Made by a program: the position numbers and the translations under genes | The notes under the pieces: generated by a model | Told to the model about the DNA's origin: nothing | Seen by the model: only the letters and a program-made list of their open reading frames with translations | Databases searched by the model: none | Assembly (NCBI RefSeq): GCF_007828955.1 | Contig: NZ_VIVR01000001.1 | Span: 2,418,001-2,482,000, forward strand | From: Kitasatospora atroaurantiaca | GTDB lineage: Bacteria; Actinomycetota; Actinomycetes; Streptomycetales; Streptomycetaceae | Direction of reading: 5' to 3' | Length of the DNA stretch: 64,000 nt | In this document: piece by piece, positions 20,110 to 28,353 of the stretch | Numbering within the stretch: position 1 is the stretch's first letter | Layout of the letters: each line of letters opens with the position of its first letter

Positions 20110-21546
20110 TCAGCCGGCCGCGCGGCGGGTGCGCAGGGCGAAGGCGGCGGCCGCCGCGAACGCCAGCGCGATGGCGGCGCTGGTGACCAGCAGCGCGTGC
20201 CCTGACGTACGGGCCGGGGCCGGGAAGCTGACCTCGCCGAGGAAGACGGTCCCGAGCAGGGCCACCCCGACCACCTGGCCGACCTGGATCACCGTCACCA
20301 CCACCCCGCTGCCGTCGGCGGCGTCCGCCGGGTCGACCCTGCTCAGCGCCCGGGCGAAGAGCGGGCTGTACGCGCAGCCGGCCGCCAGGCCCGCCGTTGT
20401 GAGCACCGCCTCGGCACCGAAGCCGATCTCGGCGCCGCCGCGCAGGATCACCCCGAAGACCAGGTAGGCGGGCGCCACCACGGCCAGAGCCAGCATCGGC
20501 AGCGGCAGGTGCAGCCGCTGGGGAAGCCGCTGCCAGTGCAGGCTGGAGAGGCCGAAGCCGACCGCGACCGGCCCGGAGAGCAGACCGGCGCGCAGCGCGC
20601 TGTGGCCGAGGCCGGCCTGCTGGTGCAGGGCGAAGGCGAACATGAAGCCGGCGAAGCCCGCCATGATCAGGAAGATCGCCCCGGCCGCCGGTACCAGCCC
20701 GGGTGCGCGCAGCACCCGGCCCGGGATCAGCGGCTGGCCGCCGCGGGCGGCGATCCGCCGCTCGACCACGCCGAACAGCCCGAACATCGCCGCGCTGCCC
20801 GCCAGCGCCACCCAGGCCCAGACCGGCCAGCCGAGCTCGTGCCCGAGCACCAGCGGCACCACCAGCAACCCGAGGGCCACCGCCAGCACCACCAGCCCCA
20901 CCAGGTCGAAGCGGCGGCTGCTGTCGCCCGGAAGTACCGGCAGCAGCCGCCGGCTGAACGCCAGCAGCGCCAGCCCGATCGGTACGTTCACCAGGAAGAC
21001 CGGCCGCCAGCCGGCGCCGAACAGGTCCGCGCTGACCAGCAGGCCGCCGAGCACCTGTCCGATGGCCATACCGCCTGCGATCACCGCCGAGTACAGCCCG
21101 AGCGCACGGGCGCGCGCGGCGCCGGTGTAGGTGCGCTGGATGAGGCTCATCACCTGGGGCACCATCAGCGCCGCCCCCACGCCCTGGAGCAGACGGAAGC
21201 CGATCAGCGAGCCGGTGTTCGGGGCGAGGCCACAGGCCAGCGAGGCCGCGGTGAAGCCGACCAGGCCGTACTGGAACAGCCTGCTGTAGCCGAACCGGGC
21301 ACCGAGCCGGGCGCCGGAGATCAGCAGCACCGCGTACGCGATGGTGTAGCCGGCGATGACCAGTTGGAGGGCCGCGCCGGAGGCGTGCAGGTCGGTCCTG
21401 ATGGTCGGGACGGCGACGTTGACGATGGAGACGTCGAGCAGGGCCATGAACTGGCCGGTGAGGACGAGAAGGAGGAGCAGCCCCGGCCGGGCCGTCGTCC
21501 CCGGGGCCGCGGGTGCGGCGGTGGCGCGTATCTGAAGGTCCGTCAT
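20110..21546 (-). CDS. MFS multidrug exporter (DHA2-like, 14 helices)
   Basis: 478 residues, about 14 hydrophobic helices. It starts LLLLLVLTGQFMALLDVSIVNVAVPTI, the motif-D1 signature (LDVSIVNVAVPTI) of the EmrB/QacA drug:proton antiporters, and has GARLGARFGYSR (motif A) and a motif C-like region. Members expel antibiotics or cationic dyes. Divergent from an XRE/MmyB-like regulator across a 101-bp gap with a perfect inverted repeat, so probably controlled by it. The pair lies between two tRNA-Ala copies. Confidence 0.9.
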   Translation of the reverse strand: MTDLQIRATAAPAAPGTTARPGLLLLLVLTGQFMALLDVSIVNVAVPTIRTDLHASGAALQLVIAGYTIAYAVLLISGARLGARFGYSRLFQYGLVGFTAASLACGLAPNTGSLIGFRLLQGVGAALMVPQVMSLIQRTYTGAARARALGLYSAVIAGGMAIGQVLGGLLVSADLFGAGWRPVFLVNVPIGLALLAFSRRLLPVLPGDSSRRFDLVGLVVLAVALGLLVVPLVLGHELGWPVWAWVALAGSAAMFGLFGVVERRIAARGGQPLIPGRVLRAPGLVPAAGAIFLIMAGFAGFMFAFALHQQAGLGHSALRAGLLSGPVAVGFGLSSLHWQRLPQRLHLPLPMLALAVVAPAYLVFGVILRGGAEIGFGAEAVLTTAGLAAGCAYSPLFARALSRVDPADAADGSGVVVTVIQVGQVVGVALLGTVFLGEVSFPAPARTSGHALLVTSAAIALAFAAAAAFALRTRRAAG

Positions 21547-21601
21547 GGACCCATCGTGCGGGCGCGCTGATACTGGTGGTTAGAGCCTGCTGATCCTGGT
21601 A

Positions 21602-21618
21602 CTGACAGCACCTGTCAG
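21602..21618. promoter_or_regulatory. Inverted-repeat operator candidate between MFS and HTH genes
   Basis: CTGACAG-cac-CTGTCAG is a perfect 7-bp inverted repeat in the intergenic gap, 30 nt before the HTH start and 56 nt before the MFS start. Likely target of the adjacent regulator. Confidence 0.6.
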
Positions 21619-21647
21619 CGGCAGCGGGGATCCGTCACGATGGGGGG

Positions 21648-22559
21648 ATGACCATGCTGGACGAACGTACCGAGGCCGTGGCCGCCGCACCGGGGAAGGA
21701 CCGGCGGCGGACGGAACTGGCCAGGTTCCTCAAGGCCTGCCGCGCCCGGGTGACCCCCGAGGCCGTCGGCCTGCCGCCCGGCCTGCGCCGCCGTACGCCG
21801 GGGCTGCGCCGCGAGGAGGTGGCGCAGCTGGCCGGGGTCGGGGTGACCTGGTACACGTGGCTGGAGCAGGGGCGCCCGATCAACGCGAGCGAGCAGGTGC
21901 TGGAGGCGGTGGCGCGGACGCTGCGGCTCGACGGCACCGAACGGGACCACCTGTTCCGGCTGGCCGGCTTCAGCCCGCAGCGGCTCGCGGACACGGCCTG
22001 CCCGATCCTGGACCCGGTGAACCAGGTGATCATCGACCAGCTCGACCCGCTGCCCGCCGCGATCTGCAACGGCCGCTACGACCTGCTGCGGTTCAACGGC
22101 GCGTACGACGCACTGTTCCCCGGCGCGACCCGCCCGCGCTCGCCGGACGGGCGGCGCAACAGCATGTGGTGCGCGTTCACCGTGCCGGACTGCTGCAACC
22201 CGTTCCTCAACCGGGACGAGGAGCTGCCCCGGATGGTGGGCGTGCTGAGGGGCGCGTACGGGCGGCACGTCGGGGAGCCGGTCTGGGAGGAGTACATCCG
22301 GGACCTCGCGGCGGCCAGCCCGGAGTTCCGTGAGCTGTGGGCCCGCCAGGAGGTCGCGCCGCCCAGGACCTCGCTCAAGGTCTTCCGGCACGCGGCGGTG
22401 GGCGAGATGCGGTTCCAGGCCTCGTACCTGACCATCCCGGCCGCACCCGAGGTCTACCTGGTGGTCTACACCCCGGAGGGCCCGCGGGACCGCGAGCGGA
22501 TCGAGTGGCTCGCGGCGAACCCCGGCACCCCGCCGGCCGACCACCGCCACGACTGCTGA
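21648..22559 (+). CDS. XRE-type regulator with MmyB-like C-terminal domain
   Basis: 303 residues. HTH at about residues 22-95 (RFLKACRARVTPEAVGLPPGLRRRTPGLRREEVAQLAGVGVTWYTWLEQGRPINASEQVL), then a MmyB-like domain (PAAICNGRYDLLRFNGAYDALF; VWEEYIRDLAAASPEFRELWARQEV; TSLKVFRHAAVGEMRFQASYLTI). It is paralogous to the regulator at 8929. ATG 21648 is preceded by GGGGGG. The divergent MFS exporter is the probable target; the inducer may be a substrate of that pump. Confidence 0.88.
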   Translation: MTMLDERTEAVAAAPGKDRRRTELARFLKACRARVTPEAVGLPPGLRRRTPGLRREEVAQLAGVGVTWYTWLEQGRPINASEQVLEAVARTLRLDGTERDHLFRLAGFSPQRLADTACPILDPVNQVIIDQLDPLPAAICNGRYDLLRFNGAYDALFPGATRPRSPDGRRNSMWCAFTVPDCCNPFLNRDEELPRMVGVLRGAYGRHVGEPVWEEYIRDLAAASPEFRELWARQEVAPPRTSLKVFRHAAVGEMRFQASYLTIPAAPEVYLVVYTPEGPRDRERIEWLAANPGTPPADHRHDC

Positions 22560-22592
22560 CCACCGTGGCACTCACGGCTACCGGTACGACGA

Positions 22593-22621
22593 AGGCCGCC
22601 TCCCTGACGGGAAGGCGGCCT
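22593..22621 (-). terminator. Terminator of the tRNA-Ala pair
   Basis: AGGCCGCC-TCCC with GGGAAGGCGGCCT (one bulge), 4-nt loop, 11 nt after tRNA-Ala copy 2. Diverged homologue of the 19762 hairpin. Confidence 0.75.
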
Positions 22622-22632
22622 CGGTCTCGCTG

Positions 22633-22705
<73 letters not shown>

Positions 22706-22742
22706 GCGACACGCGCGGCCCTCGCGGACCACTGGTGCGGAG

Positions 22743-22815
<73 letters not shown>

Positions 22816-22875
22816 GCACTCGGAGGAACTCCCCGCCTCCCTCTCGGGCGGCGTTCTTTCCTGCGAACGAGGAAG

Positions 22876-22881
22876 ACTCTA
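22876..22881 (-). promoter_or_regulatory. Candidate -10 box of the tRNA-Ala pair
   Basis: TAGAGT (minus strand), 60 nt before the tRNA copy 3 5' end. Confidence 0.35.
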
Positions 22882-22921
22882 GCTGGTCAGGCCCGGAACT
22901 GCGAAATCCCCTCCCCGTCGC

Positions 22922-23569
22922 TCAGGTGTCGTCGCCGATCACCGGCTGCGGCAGCGTGCCCGCGTTGTGCTCCAGCAGGCGCCAGCCGCGCGCGCCCTGC
23001 CCCAGCACGGACCAGCAGCAGTTGGAGAGACCGCCGAAGCACTCCCACTGGGCCGGGTGCAGGCCGAGCAGCCGCCCGAGCATCGTGCGGATGGTGCCGC
23101 CGTGGCTGACCACGACCAGGGTGCCGTGCTCCGGCAGCTTCTCGGCCGCCTGCAGCACGACCGGGACCGAGCGGTCGGCCACCTCGGTGCTCAGCTCGCC
23201 GCCACCGCGCCGGACCGGCTCGCCCTGCGCCCACGCCTCGTACTGCTCCGGGAAGCGGGCCCGGATCTCGGCGTTGGTCAGCCCCTGCCACTCGCCCGCG
23301 TAGGTTTCGCGCAGGCCCTCGTGGTGCTGCACGTCCAGGCCGGTGATCTTGGACAGTTGGGCGGCCGTGTGCTTGGCGCGCTTGAGGTCCGAGGAGATCA
23401 GCAGGTCGGGGCGGAGCCCGGCCAGCAGCTTGGCAGCCCGCCGGGCCTGGAAGATGCCCTGGTCGGTCAGCTCGATGTCGGTGGTGCCCTGGAACCGCGA
23501 CTCGAGGTTCCAGGACGTCTGGCCGTGTCGCCAGAAGACGATGCGCGGGCCCCGCGCGGCGCGGCTCAG
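22922..23569 (-). CDS. Histidine phosphatase (phosphoglycerate mutase-like)
   Basis: About 215 residues. The phosphohistidine motif is RIVFWRHGQTSWN near the N-terminus, with GTTDIELTDQG, SDLKRAKHTA, ETYAGEWQGLTNAEI and the second catalytic His in LVVVSHGGTIRTML. Members hydrolyse sugar or nucleotide phosphates; the substrate is unknown. No ATG, GTG or TTG lies near the domain start. The best start is CTG at 23569, which overlaps the rsfS stop (CTGA) and has GAGGA 6 nt upstream. It follows rsfS in an operon, as in related genomes. Confidence 0.85.
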   Translation of the reverse strand: MSRAARGPRIVFWRHGQTSWNLESRFQGTTDIELTDQGIFQARRAAKLLAGLRPDLLISSDLKRAKHTAAQLSKITGLDVQHHEGLRETYAGEWQGLTNAEIRARFPEQYEAWAQGEPVRRGGGELSTEVADRSVPVVLQAAEKLPEHGTLVVVSHGGTIRTMLGRLLGLHPAQWECFGGLSNCCWSVLGQGARGWRLLEHNAGTLPQPVIGDDT

Positions 23570-24003
23570 CTCTCGTCCTCGGCGGTGACGTTGCCGGCGG
23601 CGTCGGTGACGGCGTTCTCGGGACGGTTGCGGGTGGCCAGCGCGTCGGCGGGGATCGGAAGCTCGGGGCAGTCCTTCCACAGCCGGTCGAGGGAGTAGAA
23701 GGAGCGCTCCTCCGAGTGCTGGACGTGCACCACGATGTCCAGGAAGTCGAGCAGGATCCACCGGCCCTCGCGCTCGCCCTCCCGGCGCACCGGCTTGACG
23801 TCGAGCTTCTCGCGGAGCTGGTCCTCGATCTCCTCGGCGATCGACTTCACCTGGCGGTCGTTGGCCGCGGAGGCGATCAGGAAGGCGTCGGTGATCGCCA
23901 GCACGTCGCTGACGTCGAAGGCGATGATGTCGTGGGCCAGCTTGTCAGCCGCCGCCTGGGCGGCGACGTTGATCAGTTCCTGGCTGTGGTCCGTGGCAGT
24001 CAC
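23566..24003 (-). CDS. rsfS: Ribosome silencing factor RsfS
   Basis: 145 residues. It binds L14 on the free 50S subunit and blocks subunit joining in starvation. Seen: AQAAADKLAHDIIAFDVSDVLAITDAFLIASAANDRQVKSIAEEIEDQL, then GWIL-type GRWILLDFLDIVVHVQHSEERSFYSLDRLW. The start is GTG at 24003 with GGAAG 6 nt upstream. Downstream it is coupled to the phosphatase through a CTGA overlap. The nadD-LCP-rsfS order is conserved. Confidence 0.95.
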   Translation of the reverse strand: MTATDHSQELINVAAQAAADKLAHDIIAFDVSDVLAITDAFLIASAANDRQVKSIAEEIEDQLREKLDVKPVRREGEREGRWILLDFLDIVVHVQHSEERSFYSLDRLWKDCPELPIPADALATRNRPENAVTDAAGNVTAEDES

Positions 24004-24060
24004 AGTGTTCTTCCGGCTTGGCTACAGAGATAACGCCTTCCAGGATCTCACGAAGAACGA

Positions 24061-24088
24061 GAGGCCCCGGTCGGATTACCGGGGCCTC
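24061..24088 (-). terminator. Terminator between the LCP gene and rsfS
   Basis: A perfect 10-bp stem (24061-24070 with 24079-24088), 8-nt loop, just past the LCP stop at 24095, so rsfS probably has its own promoter. Confidence 0.75.
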
Positions 24089-24094
24089 GCCGCG

Positions 24095-25885
24095 TTACTG
24101 CTGCTTGGGGACCTGATAGTCCTTGCCCAGCACGACCACCAGGTCCGCGTTCTGCGCGTCGGTGACCTTCTTCACCGCCGTCTCCTTCAGGTTGAGGCTG
24201 GTCGCCAGCGACTTCGCGGCGGCCTGCTTGGAGTCGTCGGCGTAGCGGATCTCGCTGGTGGCCTGGGTGCTGCCGGACTTGTCACTGGCCGGGACGACGT
24301 CCAGACCGGAGTTGGTGACCTGGACGGCCGCCGAGTTCGCCGCATCCGCGTTGCCGGAGGCGTTCAGGATGCTGACCCGGACCGTCGCGCTGCTGCCGCC
24401 CTGGGCGCTGTGCACGGTGCCGCCGAGGACCTCCTTGACCTGCTGGCCGGCGGTCGCCTCGTCCAGCGTGCCGTCCTGCTTCACCTTCAGCGTGGCGGTG
24501 CCGAAGTGGCCGTTCTTCGCCTGCTTGGCGAGCTGGGCCAGGACGCCCGCCAGCGCCTGCTCGGGCAGCGAGGGGTCGAGCACCGCGTTCATCCGGTGCA
24601 CGTCGTCCTGGGCCTCGGCCAGGTCGGTGGGCATGGTGCGCACCAGCGCGTCGAGCACCTGCCCGAACCGGGCCAGCTGGGCGTCCCGGCCCTCACCGGT
24701 CGCCTGGTAGGTGGCGTACGCGACGGCCGCCTGGCCGTTCAGCGTGACCGCCTTGCCGGCCGGCGCGAGCGACTTGCCGGCCGCGTCGTGCACCTCGGCG
24801 TTGGTGTCCACCTTGATGCCGCCGAGCTGGGCCACCAGCAGCTGCAGGTACGGGGTGTCCAGCCGCCAGGTGCCGGCCACGGTCGCGCCGAGCACGGTGT
24901 TCAGCCCGTCCCGGGTGGCGGAGGGGCCGACGGAGTCCATCGCCTGGCCGAGGGCGACGGTCGCGGTGTCCCCGGTGCTGGGCAGCTTGAGGGTCTCCGG
25001 CAGCAGCAGGACCGAACCCTTCTGGCCCGCCTCGTCGTTGACCAGCAGGGCGGTGCTGACCTTGCCCTGAAGGTCTCTCAGATGCACCACGTTCACCTGC
25101 CGCGGCCCGGCGGCCTTGGCCGCCGTGGGGGCGCCGCCGATCTTGCCGGTCCACCAGAGGTAGCCCGCGCTGGCGCCGGCCGCCAGGGCCAGCACCACGA
25201 CCAGGCCGATCGCGCGGTTGCGCAGCTTGCGGCGACGCTCGTCACGGCGCTCGCTGCGCGACTCGGCGAACTTCAGCCAGTCGATGACGTCCTCGGTCTC
25301 CTCCGCCTCCTCGTCGACGAAGGTGAACTCGCCCGTCCCGTAGTCCTCGGCCTGCACCTTGGCGGTACGGCGGCCGCCGACCTGCTCGGAGGGCTCCTCC
25401 GGCCGGACCGGCACGACGGGCTCGGCCGGACGCGGACGCGGCGGGACGACCGGCCGGACGGGCCGGGCCGGCTGCACGGGTGCCACGGGCTGGACGGGTG
25501 CCACGGGCTGGGCCGCCGGCTGCACGACGGGCTGCTGCCCGGTGCCGTAGGGGTCCTGCACGTAGGCCTGCTGCTGGCCGTAGGGGTCGTAGACCGGCTG
25601 CTGCGGCTGGTACTCCTGCTGCTGCGGGTACTGCTGCTGGTAGCCCTGATGGGGGTACCCCCGGCCGGAGGCTGGGGGATGGTCCTGGACGTACGCCTGC
25701 TGCTGCGCGTACGGGTCGTAGCCGGGCTGCTGGTAGTACTCCTGGTACTGCTGCTCCTGCGGGTACGGCTCCTGGACGTAGCCCTGCTGCTGCCCGTACT
25801 GGTCGTAGACCGGCTGCTGCTGCCAGGCCTGTTGCTGGCCGTAGCCGTCGCCGTCCTGTCCCCTGCGGTCTGCCGATCCGGTCAC
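24095..25885 (-). CDS. LytR/CpsA-like membrane protein with LytR_C domain and Gln-rich N-terminus
   Basis: 596 residues. The N-terminal about 190 residues are a Gln/Tyr/Pro-rich repeat region (YGQQQ and PYGQQQAYVQD units), then an acidic stretch and one membrane helix (NRAIGLVVVLALAAGASAGYLWW). Outside is an LCP-like region (SVLLLPETLKLPS, TVALGQAMDSVGPSATRDGLNTVLGATVAGTWRLDTPYLQLL), though the usual Arg-rich LCP core is not obvious. A C-terminal LytR_C domain follows (VRVSILNASGNADAANSAAVQVTNSGL). LCP proteins attach teichoic acids or glycans to peptidoglycan. GTG 25885 has GGGAGGGA upstream. A 32-bp palindromic element lies inside the repeat region. Confidence 0.85.
   Translation of the reverse strand: MTGSADRRGQDGDGYGQQQAWQQQPVYDQYGQQQGYVQEPYPQEQQYQEYYQQPGYDPYAQQQAYVQDHPPASGRGYPHQGYQQQYPQQQEYQPQQPVYDPYGQQQAYVQDPYGTGQQPVVQPAAQPVAPVQPVAPVQPARPVRPVVPPRPRPAEPVVPVRPEEPSEQVGGRRTAKVQAEDYGTGEFTFVDEEAEETEDVIDWLKFAESRSERRDERRRKLRNRAIGLVVVLALAAGASAGYLWWTGKIGGAPTAAKAAGPRQVNVVHLRDLQGKVSTALLVNDEAGQKGSVLLLPETLKLPSTGDTATVALGQAMDSVGPSATRDGLNTVLGATVAGTWRLDTPYLQLLVAQLGGIKVDTNAEVHDAAGKSLAPAGKAVTLNGQAAVAYATYQATGEGRDAQLARFGQVLDALVRTMPTDLAEAQDDVHRMNAVLDPSLPEQALAGVLAQLAKQAKNGHFGTATLKVKQDGTLDEATAGQQVKEVLGGTVHSAQGGSSATVRVSILNASGNADAANSAAVQVTNSGLDVVPASDKSGSTQATSEIRYADDSKQAAAKSLATSLNLKETAVKKVTDAQNADLVVVLGKDYQVPKQQ
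25649..25680. repeat. Palindromic insertion-like element in the LCP coding region
   Basis: The segment holds the perfect palindrome GGGGGTACCCCC (25651-25662), CCGGCCGG (25661-25668) and a flanking GGGGG arm. In the protein it reads HPPASGRGYPH and interrupts a Gln-rich repeat. It resembles the short GC-rich dispersed repeats that I recall from Streptomyces genomes. Confidence 0.55.
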
Positions 25886-25901
25886 GCCGTCCCTCCCGGG
25901 A

Positions 25902-26528
25902 TCAAGGCTGGGCCGGCGCGTAGAGCGCCCGCTTGTGGATGTAACGGACCACACCGTCCGGCACGAGGTACCAGACCGGCTCGCCCTTGGCGACGCGCAT
26001 CCGGCAGTCCGTGGAGGAGATGGCCAGCGCCGGGACCTCCACCAGGGAGACCCCGCCCACCGGAAGGCCGGCGTCCGACAGAGTGTGCCCCGGGCGGGTG
26101 CATCCGATGAAGTGGGCGAGCGAGAAGAGCTCCTCGGAGTCCCGCCAGGAGAGGATCTGGGCCAGGGCGTCGGCGCCGGTGATGAAGAACAGGTCGGCGT
26201 CCGGGTGCAGGGCGTGGAGGTCGCGCAGGGTGTCCACGGTGTAGGTGGGGCCCTTGCGGTCGATGTCGATCCGGCTGACCGAGAACTGCGGGTTCTCCGC
26301 GGTGGCGATGACCGTCATCAGATAGCGGTCCTCGGCGGGCGTGACCTGCCGGTCGGTCTTCTGCCACGGCTGGCCGGTCGGTACGAAGATCACCTCATCG
26401 AGGTGGAATGCACTCGCCACCTCGCTGGCGGCGACCAGGTGCCCGTGGTGGATCGGGTCGAAGGTGCCACCCATCACGCCGAGGCGCTTCTTCACCGGTC
26501 CGCCGGGGGTCTCGGCCTGCTGTCCCAT
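25902..26528 (-). CDS. nadD: Nicotinate-nucleotide adenylyltransferase
   Basis: 208 residues. NadD adenylates nicotinate mononucleotide in NAD synthesis. Seen: [21 protein letters not shown] (nucleotide-binding HxGH), [19 protein letters not shown] and [10 protein letters not shown] (ISST motif). ATG 26528 gives [24 protein letters not shown]; a longer start at 26567 is unlikely. TAAGGT lies 8 nt before the ATG, so the mRNA may be leaderless. It lies 16 nt upstream of the LCP gene, with rsfS further on. Confidence 0.96.
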   Translation of the reverse strand: MGQQAETPGGPVKKRLGVMGGTFDPIHHGHLVAASEVASAFHLDEVIFVPTGQPWQKTDRQVTPAEDRYLMTVIATAENPQFSVSRIDIDRKGPTYTVDTLRDLHALHPDADLFFITGADALAQILSWRDSEELFSLAHFIGCTRPGHTLSDAGLPVGGVSLVEVPALAISSTDCRMRVAKGEPVWYLVPDGVVRYIHKRALYAPAQP

Positions 26529-26536
26529 GCCGCCAC

Positions 26537-26542
26537 ACCTTA
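26537..26542 (-). promoter_or_regulatory. Candidate -10 box of nadD
   Basis: TAAGGT (minus strand), 8 nt before the ATG, with TTGCCC about 19 nt further upstream as a possible -35. Confidence 0.45.
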
Positions 26543-26587
26543 CGCGACGTGCCTTGCGCCAGGGCAAGCCCGCCCCAGGGCGACTAC

Positions 26588-26620
26588 AGGGAGCGTTCGG
26601 CTGCTCGCCGAGCGCTCCCT
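26588..26620 (-). terminator. Terminator after the 48-residue membrane protein
   Basis: A 14-bp stem with one G-U pair (26588-26601 with 26607-26620) and a 5-nt loop, 15 nt past the small gene's stop. Confidence 0.7.
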
Positions 26621-26634
26621 GACGGTGGCCCGGC

Positions 26635-26781
26635 TCAGCGGTCGCGGTTGAAGCGCGTGGTCACGTAGAGCAGCAGCAGGAGGATGAAGAGCGCCACGCC
26701 ACCGGTCAGGAGCGGGTTGAGGCTCTCGTGGTTGCCGCCCTCGGCGAGCTGGGCGAGGGCGGGGAGTGCAGCAGTGCTCAT
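26635..26781 (-). CDS. Small single-pass membrane protein (48 residues)
   Basis: Too short for usual gene finders. It reads [21 protein letters not shown], then a 19-residue hydrophobic stretch ([19 protein letters not shown]) and the basic end RFNRDR: an N-out, C-in single-pass protein with a conserved positive-inside tail. GAAGG lies 11 nt before the ATG, and a terminator follows the stop. Function unknown; the same upstream region encodes a second 48-residue protein. Confidence 0.7.
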   Translation of the reverse strand: MSTAALPALAQLAEGGNHESLNPLLTGGVALFILLLLLYVTTRFNRDR

Positions 26782-26934
26782 GGTCGGCGGGACCTTCTCG
26801 GCTCGGTGAGGGGACCAGGACGCGGGCCGGGAGGACCCGCGGGCTCATCGTACGGGTGGGGCCTGCGCAACCGCGCGGCGGCCCACCGCGTCTGATCCCC
26901 CGTAGGTCGGGTGCCGCGCGCGGTCCCCCGTAGG

Positions 26935-27081
26935 TCAGTTGTTGCGCCCGGCCCTGACCAGGAGCCAGGCCAGCAGGCCGACGCCGACCACGGAGGCGAT
27001 CAGGACGATCCGCAGGAACAGCCCCGGGCCGGCCTCGGTGGAGATCGGTCCGGCCAGGCTCACAAGGGTGGCGGGGGACAT
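26935..27081 (-). CDS. Small single-pass membrane protein (48 residues)
   Basis: A second 48-residue protein, beginning MSPATLVSLAGPISTEAGPG, with the helix LFLRIVLIASVVGVGLLAWLLV and the basic tail RAGRNN. AGGAG lies 7 nt before ATG 27081. The topology and length match its neighbour, but there is no clear sequence similarity. The 3' end overlaps a 13-bp direct repeat (26896-26908 and 26924-26936). Function unknown. Confidence 0.7.
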   Translation of the reverse strand: MSPATLVSLAGPISTEAGPGLFLRIVLIASVVGVGLLAWLLVRAGRNN

Positions 27082-27272
27082 CGGCGGGCTCCTCGGTCTG
27101 TACTGCTCGGTCCGGTCCACCCAGCGTAGACCGGGGCGTACCGGACATCGGACGGCACCCCCGGGGGTACCGTGAGCGCCGGGGACGAGTACGCACGAAC
27201 AGACGTTGTAGCCAACAGCAGCGGGGGCCGGCGGGGAGCCGGTGCCGGCGTCGACCAGGAGGTACTCACACC

Positions 27273-28328
27273 ATGACCGACATGACCAAGGACAACAGCC
27301 CGAGCCGTCGCCGCGAGCGCTTCCCCGGAATCTCCACCCGGGCCTGGGAGCACCCGGCGGACCGCTCGGCCCTGGTCGCCCTGCGGAGGCTGTCCGGCTT
27401 CGACGAGGTCCTGAAGAAGCTGGCGGGGCTGGTCTCCGAGCGCAGCGTCCGGCTGATGTTCCTGGCGACGGCCGTGAAGACCTCCGAGCGGCAGTTCCCC
27501 GAGCTCCACAGCATGGTCCGTGACGCCGCGTACGTCCTGGACCTGGAGCAGGTCCCCGACCTGTACGTGACGCAGGACCCGGCCGTGAACGCCATGTGCA
27601 TCGGCATGGACACCCCGATCATCGTGGTGACCAGCGGCCTGGTCGAGCTGCTCGACGAGGAGGAGCTGCGGGCCGTGATCGGCCACGAGGTCGGCCACGC
27701 GATGTCCGGCCACGCGGTCTACCGGACGATGCTGCTGATCCTCACCAACATCGCCGCCCGGATCGCCTGGATCCCGCTGGGGAACCTCGCCATCACCGCC
27801 GTGATCACCGCTCTCAAGGAGTGGTTCCGCAAGGCCGAGCTCTCCTGCGACCGCGCCGGTCTGCTGGCCGGCCAGGACCTGCAGGCCTCGATGCGCGGCC
27901 TGATGAAGCTGGCCGGCGGCCACAACCTGGGCGAGATGAACGTGGACGCCTTCCTGGAGCAGGCCGAGGAGTACGAGAAGGCCGGAGACCTGCGCGACGG
28001 CGTGATCAAGCTGCTCCAGGTGCTGCCGCAGACCCACCCCTTCGCGGTGGTCCGGGTGGCCAAGCTGAAGAAGTGGGCCGAGAGCGACGAGTACCGCTCG
28101 ATCCTGGCCGGGGCCTACCCGCGCCGCGCCGACGACCCGGACACCTCGGTCGGCGAGCAGTGGAAGGCCGCTGCCGACTCCTACTCGAAGTCGGTCAAGG
28201 AGAGCAAGGACCCGCTGATGGGCCTGATCCGCGACGTCGCCGGTGGCGTCGGCACGGTGGGCGGCAAGCTCCGGGACACCTTCGCCGGCGCCCGCGGCCC
28301 TGCCGAGCCGCCGCGCGAGGAGAGCTGA
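27273..28328 (+). CDS. M48-family metallopeptidase
   Basis: 351 residues. The zinc site is HEVGH (VIGHEVGHAMSGH) with the third ligand region after the helices (ELSCDRAGLLAGQD; Glu and Cys/Asp typical of M48). A hydrophobic segment follows (TMLLILTNIAARIAWIPLGNLAITAVITAL), perhaps two membrane helices. HtpX/Ste24-like enzymes cut misfolded membrane proteins. AGGAGG lies 6 nt before ATG 27273. The final 90 residues, without zinc ligands, contain FAVVRVAKLKKWAES, common in such M48 members. Confidence 0.93.
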   Translation: MTDMTKDNSPSRRRERFPGISTRAWEHPADRSALVALRRLSGFDEVLKKLAGLVSERSVRLMFLATAVKTSERQFPELHSMVRDAAYVLDLEQVPDLYVTQDPAVNAMCIGMDTPIIVVTSGLVELLDEEELRAVIGHEVGHAMSGHAVYRTMLLILTNIAARIAWIPLGNLAITAVITALKEWFRKAELSCDRAGLLAGQDLQASMRGLMKLAGGHNLGEMNVDAFLEQAEEYEKAGDLRDGVIKLLQVLPQTHPFAVVRVAKLKKWAESDEYRSILAGAYPRRADDPDTSVGEQWKAAADSYSKSVKESKDPLMGLIRDVAGGVGTVGGKLRDTFAGARGPAEPPREES

Positions 28329-28353
28329 GGGAACGCGGGGCTGTGCGGGGCGT

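Noticed and set aside
25690..25880. CRISPR or tandem repeat array
   Set aside because: Gln-rich codon repeats of the LCP protein, not separated by unique spacers.
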